Source: Arcobacter acticola
Lineage (GTDB): Bacteria > Campylobacterota > Campylobacteria > Campylobacterales > Arcobacteraceae
Assembly (NCBI RefSeq): GCF_013177675.1
Contig: NZ_CP042652.1
Coordinates: forward strand, 930,001 to 994,000
Length of the DNA stretch: 64,000 nt
Direction of reading: 5' to 3'
The position numbers and the translations under genes are program-made. Below, in pieces: positions 10,243 through 17,634 of the stretch; positions within the stretch are counted from its first letter, which is position 1, and the number at the start of each line of letters is the position of its first letter. The notes beneath the pieces are model-generated. The model made no database searches and had not been told where the DNA came from. It was given only the letters and a program-made list of their open reading frames with translations.

Positions 10243-10401
10243 TTTTTTGAAAGTCTATTAAAGATATTAAAACCATCATTCCATAAAAGACTTTATGGAA
10301 GTTTAGAAGTGGATAATACTATCACAAAAGAGAAGTTAAATTTAGTCAATCCTTATAGTGTAGAAGATGGGATAAAGTTAATGTTGGATGGTAAATTTTA
10401 A
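10243..10401 (+). pseudogene. C-terminal tail of a WbpK/WbpV-type epimerase/reductase, copy 2
   Basis: After a TAA at 10240 the frame is open for about 52 codons: FFESLLKILKPSFH, then KRLYGSLEVDNTITKEK and a VEDGIKLMLDGKF-type end. From KRLYG to the stop it matches copy 1 at 9486 in 30 of 38 residues, and both tails are exactly 117 nt long including the stop. It starts about 9 nt after the MazF-like gene, and a second TA module begins 53 nt after it. It reaches about 14 codons further upstream than copy 1. The divergence means that the two copies do not come from a recent local duplication. Confidence 0.75.
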
Positions 10402-10454
10402 ATGTTTAATGTACGATATGCTACAATATATCAAAATACAATAAGGAGCATAAG

Positions 10455-10748
10455 ATGACAATGAAAGTAGGAATGAGAGAATTAGCTAGAAATTCTAATA
10501 TTTTAGATGGGTATGATTATGTGGAAGTTGAAGATAAGAAGACTCATGAATATAAAGGTCTTTTTATATCTCCTAAGTATGCAGATGAGTTTAAGGCGTT
10601 TTTGGAAGAAAAAATTGCAAAAAATATGCAAGAAAAACTAGACAGAATAGAAGAGTTTGCAGGCAAAGGAAGAATTCATGAAAGATTTAATAATCTGACA
10701 TCAAGAGAGATAAGAGAAAAAATAGCTCAGGAAAAATATGCACAATAG
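10455..10748 (+). CDS. Putative Phd-like antitoxin of a PIN toxin
   Basis: A 97-aa protein beginning MTMKVGMRELARNSNIL, which resembles the Phd/YefM-type N-terminus (short strand and a RELxRN-like helix). It is followed by EYKGLFISPKYADEF and a charged helical tail. The start has a good AAGGAG site 7-8 nt upstream. The PIN-domain gene begins 11 nt before its stop, an arrangement usual for type II toxin-antitoxin pairs. I do not recognise a specific named family, so the antitoxin role rests mainly on gene pairing and size. Confidence 0.7.
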   Translation: MTMKVGMRELARNSNILDGYDYVEVEDKKTHEYKGLFISPKYADEFKAFLEEKIAKNMQEKLDRIEEFAGKGRIHERFNNLTSREIREKIAQEKYAQ

Positions 10749-11160
10749 TAAAATATATTTAGATACTAATGTAGTGGCAGATATTATAGATGAAACTCGT
10801 ATGAATCATACAATATCTTTAAAACTTTTGAAGTATCTAGCATTAAATAATTGTAATATATATATCAGTGAAGATATGCTAACTACATTGTATTATATTT
10901 TAAAAGATAAGAAAGAAATATTAATATTTTTTAAGAATTTAGTATTTATTGACTGGAATGTATCGGCTTTTGGCTTAGATGTCATCAAAAGTGCAACAAA
11001 TTTATCACTTGAAAATAGTCTTGATTTAGAAGATGTTCTACAATGTTTATGTGCAAAACAAAATGGATGCGAAGTACTAATCACAAATGACAATAAGTTT
11101 TATGATTGTGGATTAGAGATATATAAAACTGTTGAATTTTTAGATAAATACGATATATAA
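10738..11160 (+). CDS. PIN-domain toxin (VapC-like ribonuclease)
   Basis: A 140-aa PIN-domain protein. The N-terminal KIYLDTNVVADII carries the first acidic residue (D9). Further candidates for the metal site are E45 in ISEDML, D99 in SLDLEDVLQ and D118 in ITNDNKF, together the acidic quartet of PIN nucleases. Such toxins cleave RNA and are neutralised by the partner encoded upstream. The gene overlaps its antitoxin by 11 nt, and its stop overlaps the ATG of the wbpL-like gene (TAATG). The TA pair is therefore coupled in sequence to the glycan operon. Confidence 0.83.
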   Translation: MHNSKIYLDTNVVADIIDETRMNHTISLKLLKYLALNNCNIYISEDMLTTLYYILKDKKEILIFFKNLVFIDWNVSAFGLDVIKSATNLSLENSLDLEDVLQCLCAKQNGCEVLITNDNKFYDCGLEIYKTVEFLDKYDI

Positions 11161-12122
11161 TGATATATATAATATTACTAATTCTTTCATTTTTACTTAC
11201 ATATTTCATAAAAAACTACATGATAAAAAAGTCACTAGTTGCCAGTGTAAATGAAAGAAGTTCTCACACAACTCCGACTCCTCATGGTGGAGGGATAGCA
11301 CTGTCTTTGACTTGGTTTTTAGGTTTAGGTTATCTTTATTTTATGGGTGAGATAGAAGCTAGTCTTTTTTATGCTTTACTATTTGGTGCTGTTATTAGTA
11401 TAGTTAGTTTTTTTGATGATATATATGAGTTAAGTCCAAAGCTAAGACTTATTGTTCAAAGTTTGATTGCTGTTGGTGGTATATTTGCTATTGGTGGATT
11501 AAATCAGATTGATTTAGGTTTTTTTGTTATCGAAAATCAGATTATTACAAATATTTTTGCATTTTTTATGATAGTTTGGTTTATAAATCTTTATAATTTT
11601 TTAGATGGAATAAATGGTTATGCAGGAAGCGAAGCTGTGTTTTTAGCTCTTGCTGGATTTGTTTTATTTGGTGGAGCACATTTTGCAGTTTTAGCTGTAG
11701 CAGTTCTTGGATTCTTGTTTTGGAATTGGAATAAAGCGAAGATATTTATGGGAGATGTTGGTAGTACACTTCTTGGATACAATATCGCTATCTTTACACT
11801 TTATTATGCAAATCAAGAATCAAGTAATCTATGGATTTGGATTATCCTTTTTGGAGTATTTTGGTTTGATGCAACCTTAACCCTACTTCGAAGAAAAAGA
11901 AATGGCGAACAATTAAGCCAAGCCCATAAAAAACACGCTTATCAAAGACTGACTCAAAGTGGATGGAGTCACTACAAAGTAACTAACTATTCTATAGGAT
12001 TAAACTTTGTGTTATTTGCTATAGTTTATTTTGTATCAAATATTTTTGTGGCTTTTTTATTAGCATTGATAGTGCTATATATTTCTATGAAATTTGTTGA
12101 TAGGAAAAAGGCTTTTGAATAA
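11160..12122 (+). CDS. wbpL: Undecaprenyl-phosphate phosphosugar transferase, WbpL/WecA-like
   Basis: A 320-aa membrane protein with about 10-11 helices and the signature motifs of the MraY/WecA family: RSSHTTPTPHGGG near residue 38, FFDDIYELSP, NLYNFLDGINGYAG, FMGDVGSTLLG and HKKHAYQRL. These enzymes transfer a HexNAc-1-phosphate to undecaprenyl phosphate and start assembly of the repeat unit. The HAYQRL signature is typical of the WbpL branch. In P. aeruginosa wbpL lies next to wbpK/wbpV and wbpM; here only tails of a reductase gene precede it. The start overlaps the PIN toxin stop. Confidence 0.88.
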   Translation: MIYIILLILSFLLTYFIKNYMIKKSLVASVNERSSHTTPTPHGGGIALSLTWFLGLGYLYFMGEIEASLFYALLFGAVISIVSFFDDIYELSPKLRLIVQSLIAVGGIFAIGGLNQIDLGFFVIENQIITNIFAFFMIVWFINLYNFLDGINGYAGSEAVFLALAGFVLFGGAHFAVLAVAVLGFLFWNWNKAKIFMGDVGSTLLGYNIAIFTLYYANQESSNLWIWIILFGVFWFDATLTLLRRKRNGEQLSQAHKKHAYQRLTQSGWSHYKVTNYSIGLNFVLFAIVYFVSNIFVAFLLALIVLYISMKFVDRKKAFE

Positions 12123-12134
12123 TTATACATATGA

Positions 12135-12140
12135 TATAAT
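12135..12140 (+). promoter_or_regulatory. Probable -10 element upstream of the MNT gene
   Basis: A TATAAT preceded by TGA lies 35 nt before the small reading frame at 12175 and 67 nt before the MNT nucleotidyltransferase. No convincing -35 is visible, as is common in Campylobacterota. Confidence 0.4.
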
Positions 12141-12174
12141 CAGTATCAAAAATTATTATTAATGCGGGTATATT

Positions 12175-12210
12175 ATGAAACAAAGTGATACTAAAGAAAT
12201 TTTGAAATGA
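12175..12210 (+). other. 11-codon reading frame overlapping the MNT start
   Basis: ATG at 12175 opens an 11-residue frame (MKQSDTKEILK) whose TGA overlaps the ATG of the next gene in an ATGA. A GGGT lies shortly upstream. It may be a leader peptide that couples translation, or the leftover start of a deleted partner gene. MNT-type nucleotidyltransferases usually have a HEPN partner, and none is present here. Function not known. Confidence 0.3.
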
Positions 12211-12497
12211 GATTAGAAAAAATAGTGATCGGTAAAATAAAAGATGCTGTTTATGAAAGTTTTGGAAATGTGAATATATACCTTTTTGGAAGTAGAACTG
12301 ATGATATGAAAAAAGGTGGAGATATTGATATTGCAATTGATGTAAATTTAACTGCAACTCAATTTCGTAAAAATAAAATAAAATTTCTGGTAAATCTTTT
12401 TAAAAAAGATTTTGATTTAAAAATAGATATAGTGAATTATAATACAAAAGATTCATTACTAAAAAAACAAATAGAAAAGAATGCAATTTTAATATGA
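12207..12497 (+). CDS. Minimal nucleotidyltransferase (MNT, MntA-like), solitary
   Basis: A 96-aa protein with the pol-beta-type nucleotidyltransferase core: YLFGSR (G28-S29), DIDIAID (D39 and D41) and a third candidate acid in LKIDIV (D74). In HEPN/MNT toxin-antitoxin pairs the MNT protein is an antitoxin that AMPylates the HEPN RNase. No HEPN gene is seen on either side. The short frame just upstream could be what is left of one. The end overlaps the rmlC-like gene by 4 nt, so it is now part of the glycan operon. Confidence 0.78.
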   Translation: MRLEKIVIGKIKDAVYESFGNVNIYLFGSRTDDMKKGGDIDIAIDVNLTATQFRKNKIKFLVNLFKKDFDLKIDIVNYNTKDSLLKKQIEKNAILI

Positions 12498-13066
12498 AAT
12501 ACTCAAGACTAGAAATTCCAGAACTGATACTATGTGAGCCAAAAATCAATGAAGACAATAGAGGATTTGTATATGAATCATTTAAAAAAGAATCTTTTAA
12601 TGATTTCTTAGGATTTGATATTGATTTTTGTCAAGACAATCTATCTTATAGTAAATATGGTGTTATACGAGGACTTCATACAAATACACTAAATCATGCT
12701 CAATCAAAGCTTATTAGTGTATTAAAAGGAAAAATCCTAGATGTTGCTGTTGATTTTAGAACAGGAAGTCCAACTTATGGAAAAAGTATAGCTATTGAGC
12801 TAAGCTGCGAAAATCATAAGCAGTTTTTTATTCCTAGAGGATTTTTACATGGTTTCTCTATTTTAAGTGAAGATGCAGTTGTTTTGATAAAAATAGATAG
12901 ATATTTTGCAGAAGGTGAGAGTATTGGTGTGAAATATGATGATGAAAATTTAGATATTGATTGGAAAATTCCAAAAGACTTAGAAATACTCTCTGATGGC
13001 GATAAAAAATTATTAAATTTTAACAGTTTTTCATCACCATTTAACTATAATACTAAACTTTATTAA
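12494..13066 (+). CDS. rmlC: dTDP-4-dehydrorhamnose 3,5-epimerase-like cupin, RmlC family
   Basis: A 190-aa RmlC-type cupin. It has DNRGFVYESF, VIRGLH with the catalytic-region histidine, SKLISVLKGKILDVAVDFR, FFIPRGFLHGF and a C-terminal DEN-LDIDW segment. RmlC epimerises C3 and C5 of 4-keto-6-deoxy sugar nucleotides. No rmlA, rmlB or rmlD is in the window, so dTDP-rhamnose synthesis cannot be confirmed. Since the next gene makes a UDP-4-keto-6-deoxy-HexNAc, a related epimerase acting on that product is an alternative. The start overlaps the MNT gene by 4 nt. Confidence 0.82.
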   Translation: MKYSRLEIPELILCEPKINEDNRGFVYESFKKESFNDFLGFDIDFCQDNLSYSKYGVIRGLHTNTLNHAQSKLISVLKGKILDVAVDFRTGSPTYGKSIAIELSCENHKQFFIPRGFLHGFSILSEDAVVLIKIDRYFAEGESIGVKYDDENLDIDWKIPKDLEILSDGDKKLLNFNSFSSPFNYNTKLY

Positions 13067-13078
13067 ATAAGGATTATT

Positions 13079-14851
13079 TTGTTATTAACTCCATCTCCAT
13101 TAAAAAGAATCTTATTTTTTTTATTAAGTGATACTTTGATATCGCTCTTTACATTGTATTTCGCATATAATCTAAGATTTAATTTTCAAATACCATTGAA
13201 TTTTATAGATAACTTTGCATTTATTTTTATAGTTTTATTATTACTAAAAATATTTGTTTTTATAAATTTTAGATTATATAGAACTGCGTGGAGATTTTTT
13301 TCATTATATGAGATAAAAAAGATTTTAATAGCTCACATTATAGTTTATAGTTTATTTTTTATTATATTTTTGATATTCAAAGATTATATGCTTCCTCTTG
13401 CTAGAAGTATTATTATTATAGATTTTATGTTGTCTTTGGTATTTATCTCCCTTCTTAGACTTTCAAAAAGAATTATCTTAGAAAGTGGTAAAAATGCAAA
13501 ATACAAAAATACTTTGATTATAGGTGCGAATTCTTCAATCAGTAGTTTACTTCATGATAAAAAAAATTTAGAATACACTCCTGTAGCTATTGTCGATGGT
13601 AGTGAACTACTTATTGGAACTTATATTTTAAATCTAAAAGTTTACTCTTTTGATGACTTAAAAAGAGTTATAAAATCTAAGAGTATTGAAGCGGTTATTA
13701 TTTCAAAAGATTATTCTCAAAAAAGATTACTAGAGATATATGATGCTTTAAATGAGATGGAAATAAGTGATATAAAAATTGTAAATACTTTATCAAGTGG
13801 AAAAATTAAAGAGTTAAAAGACATTGGAGTTGAAGATTTACTTGCACGACACCCAAAAGACTTAGATAAAGAAAAAATACAAAATTTTATAAAAGATAAA
13901 GTAGTTCTAATAACAGGTGCAGGTGGAAGTATAGGAAGTGAAATCAGTAGACAATGTAATCTTTTTGGAGCAAAGCAGTTGATTTTACTAGATCATAGTG
14001 AATATAATCTTTATCAAATAACAGAAGAGTTAAAAGATGCAAATATAGTATCTGTGATGCAAACAGTTAGAAAAACAGAGTTTTTAGAAGCAACTTTTAA
14101 AAAATATAAACCAAATATCGTGATTCATGCAGCTGCATATAAACATGTACCTTTAGTAGAAGATAATATCTTAGAAGGTATTTCAAATAATATTATAGGT
14201 ACTAAAAACTGTATAGATTTATCTATAGAATATGGTGTTGAAAAATTTGTTCTTATCTCTACAGACAAAGCAGTACGTCCTACAAATGTAATGGGAACTA
14301 CAAAAAGAATTTGTGAACTATATGCACAAAATGTAAAAAGTGGAAAAACAGAAATCGTAGCTGTTCGATTTGGAAATGTTTTAGGAAGTAGTGGAAGTGT
14401 AATCCCTAAATTTAAAGCACAAATAGAATCAGGGCAAAATATCACTGTTACTCATCCTGATATCACTAGATACTTTATGTTAATACCAGAAGCCTGTGAG
14501 CTTGTATTACAAGCTGCAAGTATTGGAAAAGGTGGTGAAATATTTATCCTTGATATGGGTGAGCCTATTAAAATAGTTGATTTAGCAAAAAAGATGATTG
14601 AATTAAGTGGAAAAGATAATATCTCAATAGAATTTTGTGGTTTAAGACCAGGTGAAAAATTATATGAAGAGTTACTGATAAACGATAGTGATAAAAATAC
14701 AGATTATGAGTCTATTACAGTTGCTAGTTCTACGTATTTTGATATAGATGAATTAAATACAAAAATAGATGAACTATTAGTTTGTGAAGATAAAATCTCA
14801 AAATTAAAAGAAATAGTTCCAGAATTTAAGCATCAACTTAATAATAAATAA
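13079..14851 (+). CDS. wbpM: Membrane-bound UDP-GlcNAc 4,6-dehydratase, WbpM/PglF-like
   Basis: A 590-aa protein with four hydrophobic N-terminal segments (about residues 10-125), a CoA-binding-like domain, and a C-terminal SDR domain from about residue 275. That domain begins with GAGGSIGSE for NAD(P) binding and has HAAAYKHVPLVE and STDKAVRPTNVMGTTKR. The catalytic Tyr of classic SDRs is replaced by Met, as is known for WbpM/PglF. The reaction yields UDP-2-acetamido-4-keto-6-deoxyglucose. The TTG start at 13079 has an AAGGA site a few bases upstream. It closes the glycan locus, like wbpM in P. aeruginosa. Confidence 0.88.
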   Translation: MLLTPSPLKRILFFLLSDTLISLFTLYFAYNLRFNFQIPLNFIDNFAFIFIVLLLLKIFVFINFRLYRTAWRFFSLYEIKKILIAHIIVYSLFFIIFLIFKDYMLPLARSIIIIDFMLSLVFISLLRLSKRIILESGKNAKYKNTLIIGANSSISSLLHDKKNLEYTPVAIVDGSELLIGTYILNLKVYSFDDLKRVIKSKSIEAVIISKDYSQKRLLEIYDALNEMEISDIKIVNTLSSGKIKELKDIGVEDLLARHPKDLDKEKIQNFIKDKVVLITGAGGSIGSEISRQCNLFGAKQLILLDHSEYNLYQITEELKDANIVSVMQTVRKTEFLEATFKKYKPNIVIHAAAYKHVPLVEDNILEGISNNIIGTKNCIDLSIEYGVEKFVLISTDKAVRPTNVMGTTKRICELYAQNVKSGKTEIVAVRFGNVLGSSGSVIPKFKAQIESGQNITVTHPDITRYFMLIPEACELVLQAASIGKGGEIFILDMGEPIKIVDLAKKMIELSGKDNISIEFCGLRPGEKLYEELLINDSDKNTDYESITVASSTYFDIDELNTKIDELLVCEDKISKLKEIVPEFKHQLNNK

Positions 14852-14874
14852 TCTTATTTTAAGAACCAATCCAT

Positions 14875-14880
14875 TATAAT
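14875..14880 (+). promoter_or_regulatory. Probable -10 element of the pseudopilin gene
   Basis: A TATAAT lies 36 nt before the ATG at 14911, in the gap after the glycan locus. An AAAGGA ribosome-binding site stands between. It marks a separate transcription unit. Confidence 0.45.
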
Positions 14881-14910
14881 AATTATTAATATTATTAAAA
14901 AGGATTATTT

Positions 14911-15309
14911 ATGAAAAATGCATTTTCTCTTTTAGAATTGATTTTTGCTATTGTTATTTTGGGTATTGTGGCTTCTTTTGCTGTTCCTAAGTATTTGGAT
15001 ACAAAGGATAGTGCTTTGGTTTCTACTTTAAAACGTGATATTTCTACGAGTGTTTCTTCTATACAAAGTTATTATTTATTAAATCAAAAAATTGATAAAA
15101 TAAGTGATGCTATAAATGTAAACGAAACTAATTGGACTCTAAGTGATACAAAAATTACTGATAAAAATGAATGTCTGTCTTTAGAGGTAAAAACATCAGA
15201 TGAAGGAAATAAATCGTTAGAATTAGCTCTTGATGATACAAAGACAGCTAATATATGTGTTAAATTAATAGCGTCAGGGTTAGAAAATACTACTTATGAG
15301 TTGTATTGA
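14911..15309 (+). CDS. Type II secretion/type IV pilus pseudopilin-like protein
   Basis: A 132-aa protein with a class III signal: MKNA followed by FSLLELIFAIVILGIV. Prepilin peptidase should cut before the phenylalanine, and the conserved E at mature position 5 is present. The rest is a small globular domain with two cysteines (NECLSL and ANICVKL) that could form a disulfide. It stands alone, with no assembly ATPase or prepilin peptidase gene nearby, so whether it serves a pilus, a secretion system or DNA uptake cannot be decided. A strong hairpin follows. Confidence 0.85.
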   Translation: MKNAFSLLELIFAIVILGIVASFAVPKYLDTKDSALVSTLKRDISTSVSSIQSYYLLNQKIDKISDAINVNETNWTLSDTKITDKNECLSLEVKTSDEGNKSLELALDDTKTANICVKLIASGLENTTYELY

Positions 15310-15336
15310 TACTATTTCTCTTTTTTAACCCTTCAA

Positions 15337-15377
15337 AAGAACTCTACATTTGATTTAAATCAATTTGTAGAGATTCT
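15337..15377 (+). terminator. Imperfect hairpin after the pseudopilin gene
   Basis: TCTACA (15343-15348) pairs with TGTAGA (15366-15371). An inner TGATTT/AAATCA stem is separated by a small internal loop, and outer AAGAA/TTCTT bases can extend the stem. It sits 28 nt after the stop. No long T-run follows, so it is a moderate candidate. Confidence 0.4.
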
Positions 15378-15414
15378 TTATAAAAAATCTACTATGACTT
15401 CAATTTATTAAAAC

Positions 15415-15630
15415 TTTATTTTAGATGAGCTAGAAATTTTTATCAATAATTTTGATGAAGATTACGAAAGAGAGTTAATTAATTCAACAAAAATAAAAGC
15501 TTTAAAAGGTGAATTTAAAGGCCTTTATAGATTGAGACTAAGAACATATAGTGTTATATATGAAAAACGAAATGAAAGATTAGTTATTTTAGTTCTTAGA
15601 GTTTCACATAAGAAAGACATTTATAAATAA
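15415..15630 (+). pseudogene. 5'-truncated RelE/ParE-type toxin
   Basis: An open frame with no start codon after a TAA at 15409 encodes LDELEIFINNFDEDYEREL, then KALKGEFKGLYRLRLRTYSV, IYEKRNERLVILVLRVSHKK and DIYK before the stop. The KGEFKGLYRLRLRTYSVIYE-like core and the VLRVSHKKDIY end are the C-terminal half of RelE/ParE toxins. The usual N-terminal 20-25 residues are missing. A TTG start inside would give only a short fragment. The small gene 28 nt downstream may be its former partner. Confidence 0.72.
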
Positions 15631-15657
15631 AGAATTATTAGGTAAAAGGATAAAAAA

Positions 15658-15795
15658 ATGGAAAAAGAATTTTATTTAGAACTTTCAGTTAGCCCATCTG
15701 AAGAGTTAACAAAAAGAATAGAGAATATAAAAGAGGAACAAAATATCCAGATTTATAAAGATTGTAGCGAGCTTTTCGAAGATTTAGGTATCTGA
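15658..15795 (+). CDS. Small protein downstream of the RelE remnant, possible antitoxin
   Basis: A 45-aa frame with a good AAAGG ribosome-binding site 8-9 nt before its ATG. The protein is highly charged and probably helical, with EFYLELSVSPSEELTKRIE in the N-terminal half. No recognisable domain was seen. Its place directly behind a RelE/ParE-type toxin remnant suggests that it belonged to a toxin-first TA pair (inference). It may still be expressed although the toxin is broken. Confidence 0.5.
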   Translation: MEKEFYLELSVSPSEELTKRIENIKEEQNIQIYKDCSELFEDLGI

Positions 15796-15842
15796 TTTAA
15801 TTTCTTTTAACATTTTTATCAAATTCAGGGATAGTAAGTATA

Positions 15843-16061
15843 TTACAATGCATTAAGTAAATCTTCTATAGGTTTAGCTTCAATTTTTCCTTTTTTGATC
15901 ATATTCATTTCATTAACAGCTTGTGTAATGCTATTTTTTACTTCTTGGTTTACAGAATAATTCTCTTTGATTGTAATTCCTTCATCTTTAAAATGTTTTA
16001 ATAACCAAATTACTTTTTCAGCTACATTTTCTTGTTCGATTTCTAGAGTATATGATTTCAT
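15843..16061 (-). CDS. Orphan antitoxin-like small protein
   Basis: A 72-aa protein beginning MKSYTLEIEQENVAEKVIW, followed by LLKHFKDEGITI and a charged C-terminal tail. The short strand plus helices and the size are those of antitoxins that accompany RelE-type toxins in this phylum, but I do not recognise a named family. An AAGGAA site precedes the start (on the minus strand). No toxin gene lies downstream; the opposite strand carries the RelE remnant with its small partner. It is best viewed as a solitary antitoxin. Confidence 0.6.
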   Translation of the reverse strand: MKSYTLEIEQENVAEKVIWLLKHFKDEGITIKENYSVNQEVKNSITQAVNEMNMIKKGKIEAKPIEDLLNAL

Positions 16062-16116
16062 AAAAATTCCTTCATAAATTTTACTTATTATATCAAAAAA
16101 AAATTAATTTGATTTT

Positions 16117-16917
16117 CTATTCCTCTTTCCTAACTCTCAAAAAAGAAGCAAACTTTGGCTTATCATTTTTAGTAAATCCATAGTATTTAAAAGTCACTAT
16201 ATCTCCAGTTTTTGGTGGATTTAGTCTTTCTTTATGAGAAAAACCGCCACCTAGATTAAAAACTACTCCATCTTCTAGTTTTATTTTTAGGCTTCTGAAT
16301 TTTTTATCTTTATAGTTGTGTCCTATTACTTGTCCTTCCATATCTTCGAATTTTTTTACCTTTAGAATTTCATTGCTTCTTCCAGAAAAATAGTCTATAT
16401 TTGGGTTTTTTATTATGATGCCTTCTGCTTTTTTATTTATTAATTCTTGCAGATATTTTTCTAGATGTTCTTGATTTTTACATTTTATTTGAGGAATGAT
16501 TTTTATGAGCTTATTTGGGCTTTCTTTTAGATAATTTTCTATTATTGATACTCTTTCTTCGAAATTTCCCTTTGAATTTGGCACTTCGAAGATATTGTAT
16601 GTAATTTCTTTCCATTTTTCTGAGGGGATTTTATCTAAAACTATGCTTTGAATATTTTCAAAGTCATCTCTTTGGGTCCATAATTCACCATCTAATTCAA
16701 AGCTTGGAAAATCTTTTGTGAACCATATTGGCGCATATATTTTATTTCCATTTTTTGTATATAAATCTTTCCCATCCCAATACGCTCGTATTCCATCTAG
16801 TTTTTCACTCATTATCCAGCCTTTTATTTCATGTTTTTGCTTATCATATATTTTTGGTTTTTGAAGTTCTATCGAATATAGATTTATGATAATTAACAAT
16901 AGCAGTAAATAGCGCAT
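16117..16917 (-). CDS. Exported ATP-dependent DNA ligase (LigE-like)
   Basis: A 266-aa protein with a hydrophobic N-terminus (about residues 3-17) that looks like a Sec signal, so it probably acts in the periplasm. The adenylation domain has the nucleotide lysine in EKLDG (K39), ELDGELW (motif III), AEGIIIKNP (motif IV) and LKVKKF (motif V). A short OB domain follows (GFSHKERLNPP, DIVTFKYYGFTKN). It is a minimal two-domain enzyme like the Lig E proteins of Campylobacter, Haemophilus and Neisseria, which are thought to act on extracellular or incoming DNA. It is divergent from apt. Confidence 0.85.
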   Translation of the reverse strand: MRYLLLLLIIINLYSIELQKPKIYDKQKHEIKGWIMSEKLDGIRAYWDGKDLYTKNGNKIYAPIWFTKDFPSFELDGELWTQRDDFENIQSIVLDKIPSEKWKEITYNIFEVPNSKGNFEERVSIIENYLKESPNKLIKIIPQIKCKNQEHLEKYLQELINKKAEGIIIKNPNIDYFSGRSNEILKVKKFEDMEGQVIGHNYKDKKFRSLKIKLEDGVVFNLGGGFSHKERLNPPKTGDIVTFKYYGFTKNDKPKFASFLRVRKEE

Positions 16918-17046
16918 AGTAAGCCTTTAATAATTTTATTTATTATATTTAATATATTCTTAAATATTTTAAAAACATCATAAAATCATAATAAATATTT
17001 AGATAGAATATTTAACTTTTCGCAAAGTATAGTATAAGGATTTAAT

Positions 17047-17604
17047 TTGAGTGAAAATAAGATGTTAAATGAAAATGATAAAAAGATATTATTAGATTCA
17101 ATTAGAAGTATTAAAGATTTCCCAAAAGCTGGAATTGTTTTCAAAGATATTACAACTTTATTAAATAACAAAGAGGCTTTCAAACTTTTAATGGATCATT
17201 TAGAAGATAGATATAAGTCATATAATCTTGATTATATAGCAGGTATTGATTCTCGTGGTTTTATATTTGGAGCTGCACTTGCAGATAGACTTGGTGTTGG
17301 TTTTGTGCCTGTTCGAAAAAAAGGAAAGTTACCATCTACAACTGTATGTGAAAAATATGAATTAGAGTATGGATTTGATGAAGTTGAACTTCATCTTGAT
17401 GCTTTTAATAATCAAAAAAATGTAAATGTTTTATTAATAGATGATATTATAGTAAGTGGTGGAACTGCCTTTGCAGCGGCTACTTTGATTAAAAAACTAG
17501 ATGTAAATTTAGTTGAAATGTGTTTTTTAATGAATATACATATTTTAAATGGTGCGAAAAAACTCTCTGAAGTTGCACCTGTATATTCTGTACTAGAAAT
17601 TTAA
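17047..17604 (+). CDS. apt: Adenine phosphoribosyltransferase
   Basis: A 185-aa type I phosphoribosyltransferase. Characteristic stretches are [43 protein letters not shown], and the PRPP-binding loop [12 protein letters not shown] with the two adjacent acids. The enzyme makes AMP from adenine and PRPP for purine salvage. The start is a TTG at 17047 with AAGGA six nt upstream; an ATG five codons later is possible. It is followed 30 nt later by trpB. Confidence 0.93.
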   Translation: MSENKMLNENDKKILLDSIRSIKDFPKAGIVFKDITTLLNNKEAFKLLMDHLEDRYKSYNLDYIAGIDSRGFIFGAALADRLGVGFVPVRKKGKLPSTTVCEKYELEYGFDEVELHLDAFNNQKNVNVLLIDDIIVSGGTAFAAATLIKKLDVNLVEMCFLMNIHILNGAKKLSEVAPVYSVLEI

Positions 17605-17634
17605 TATAAATCAATATAAAAGAGAAAAATAAAT

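Noticed and set aside
9480-11160. Insertion sequence or transposon flanked by direct repeats
   Set aside because: The repeats are diverged coding tails (30 of 38 residues), no transposase or terminal inverted repeats are visible, and no target-site duplication was found.
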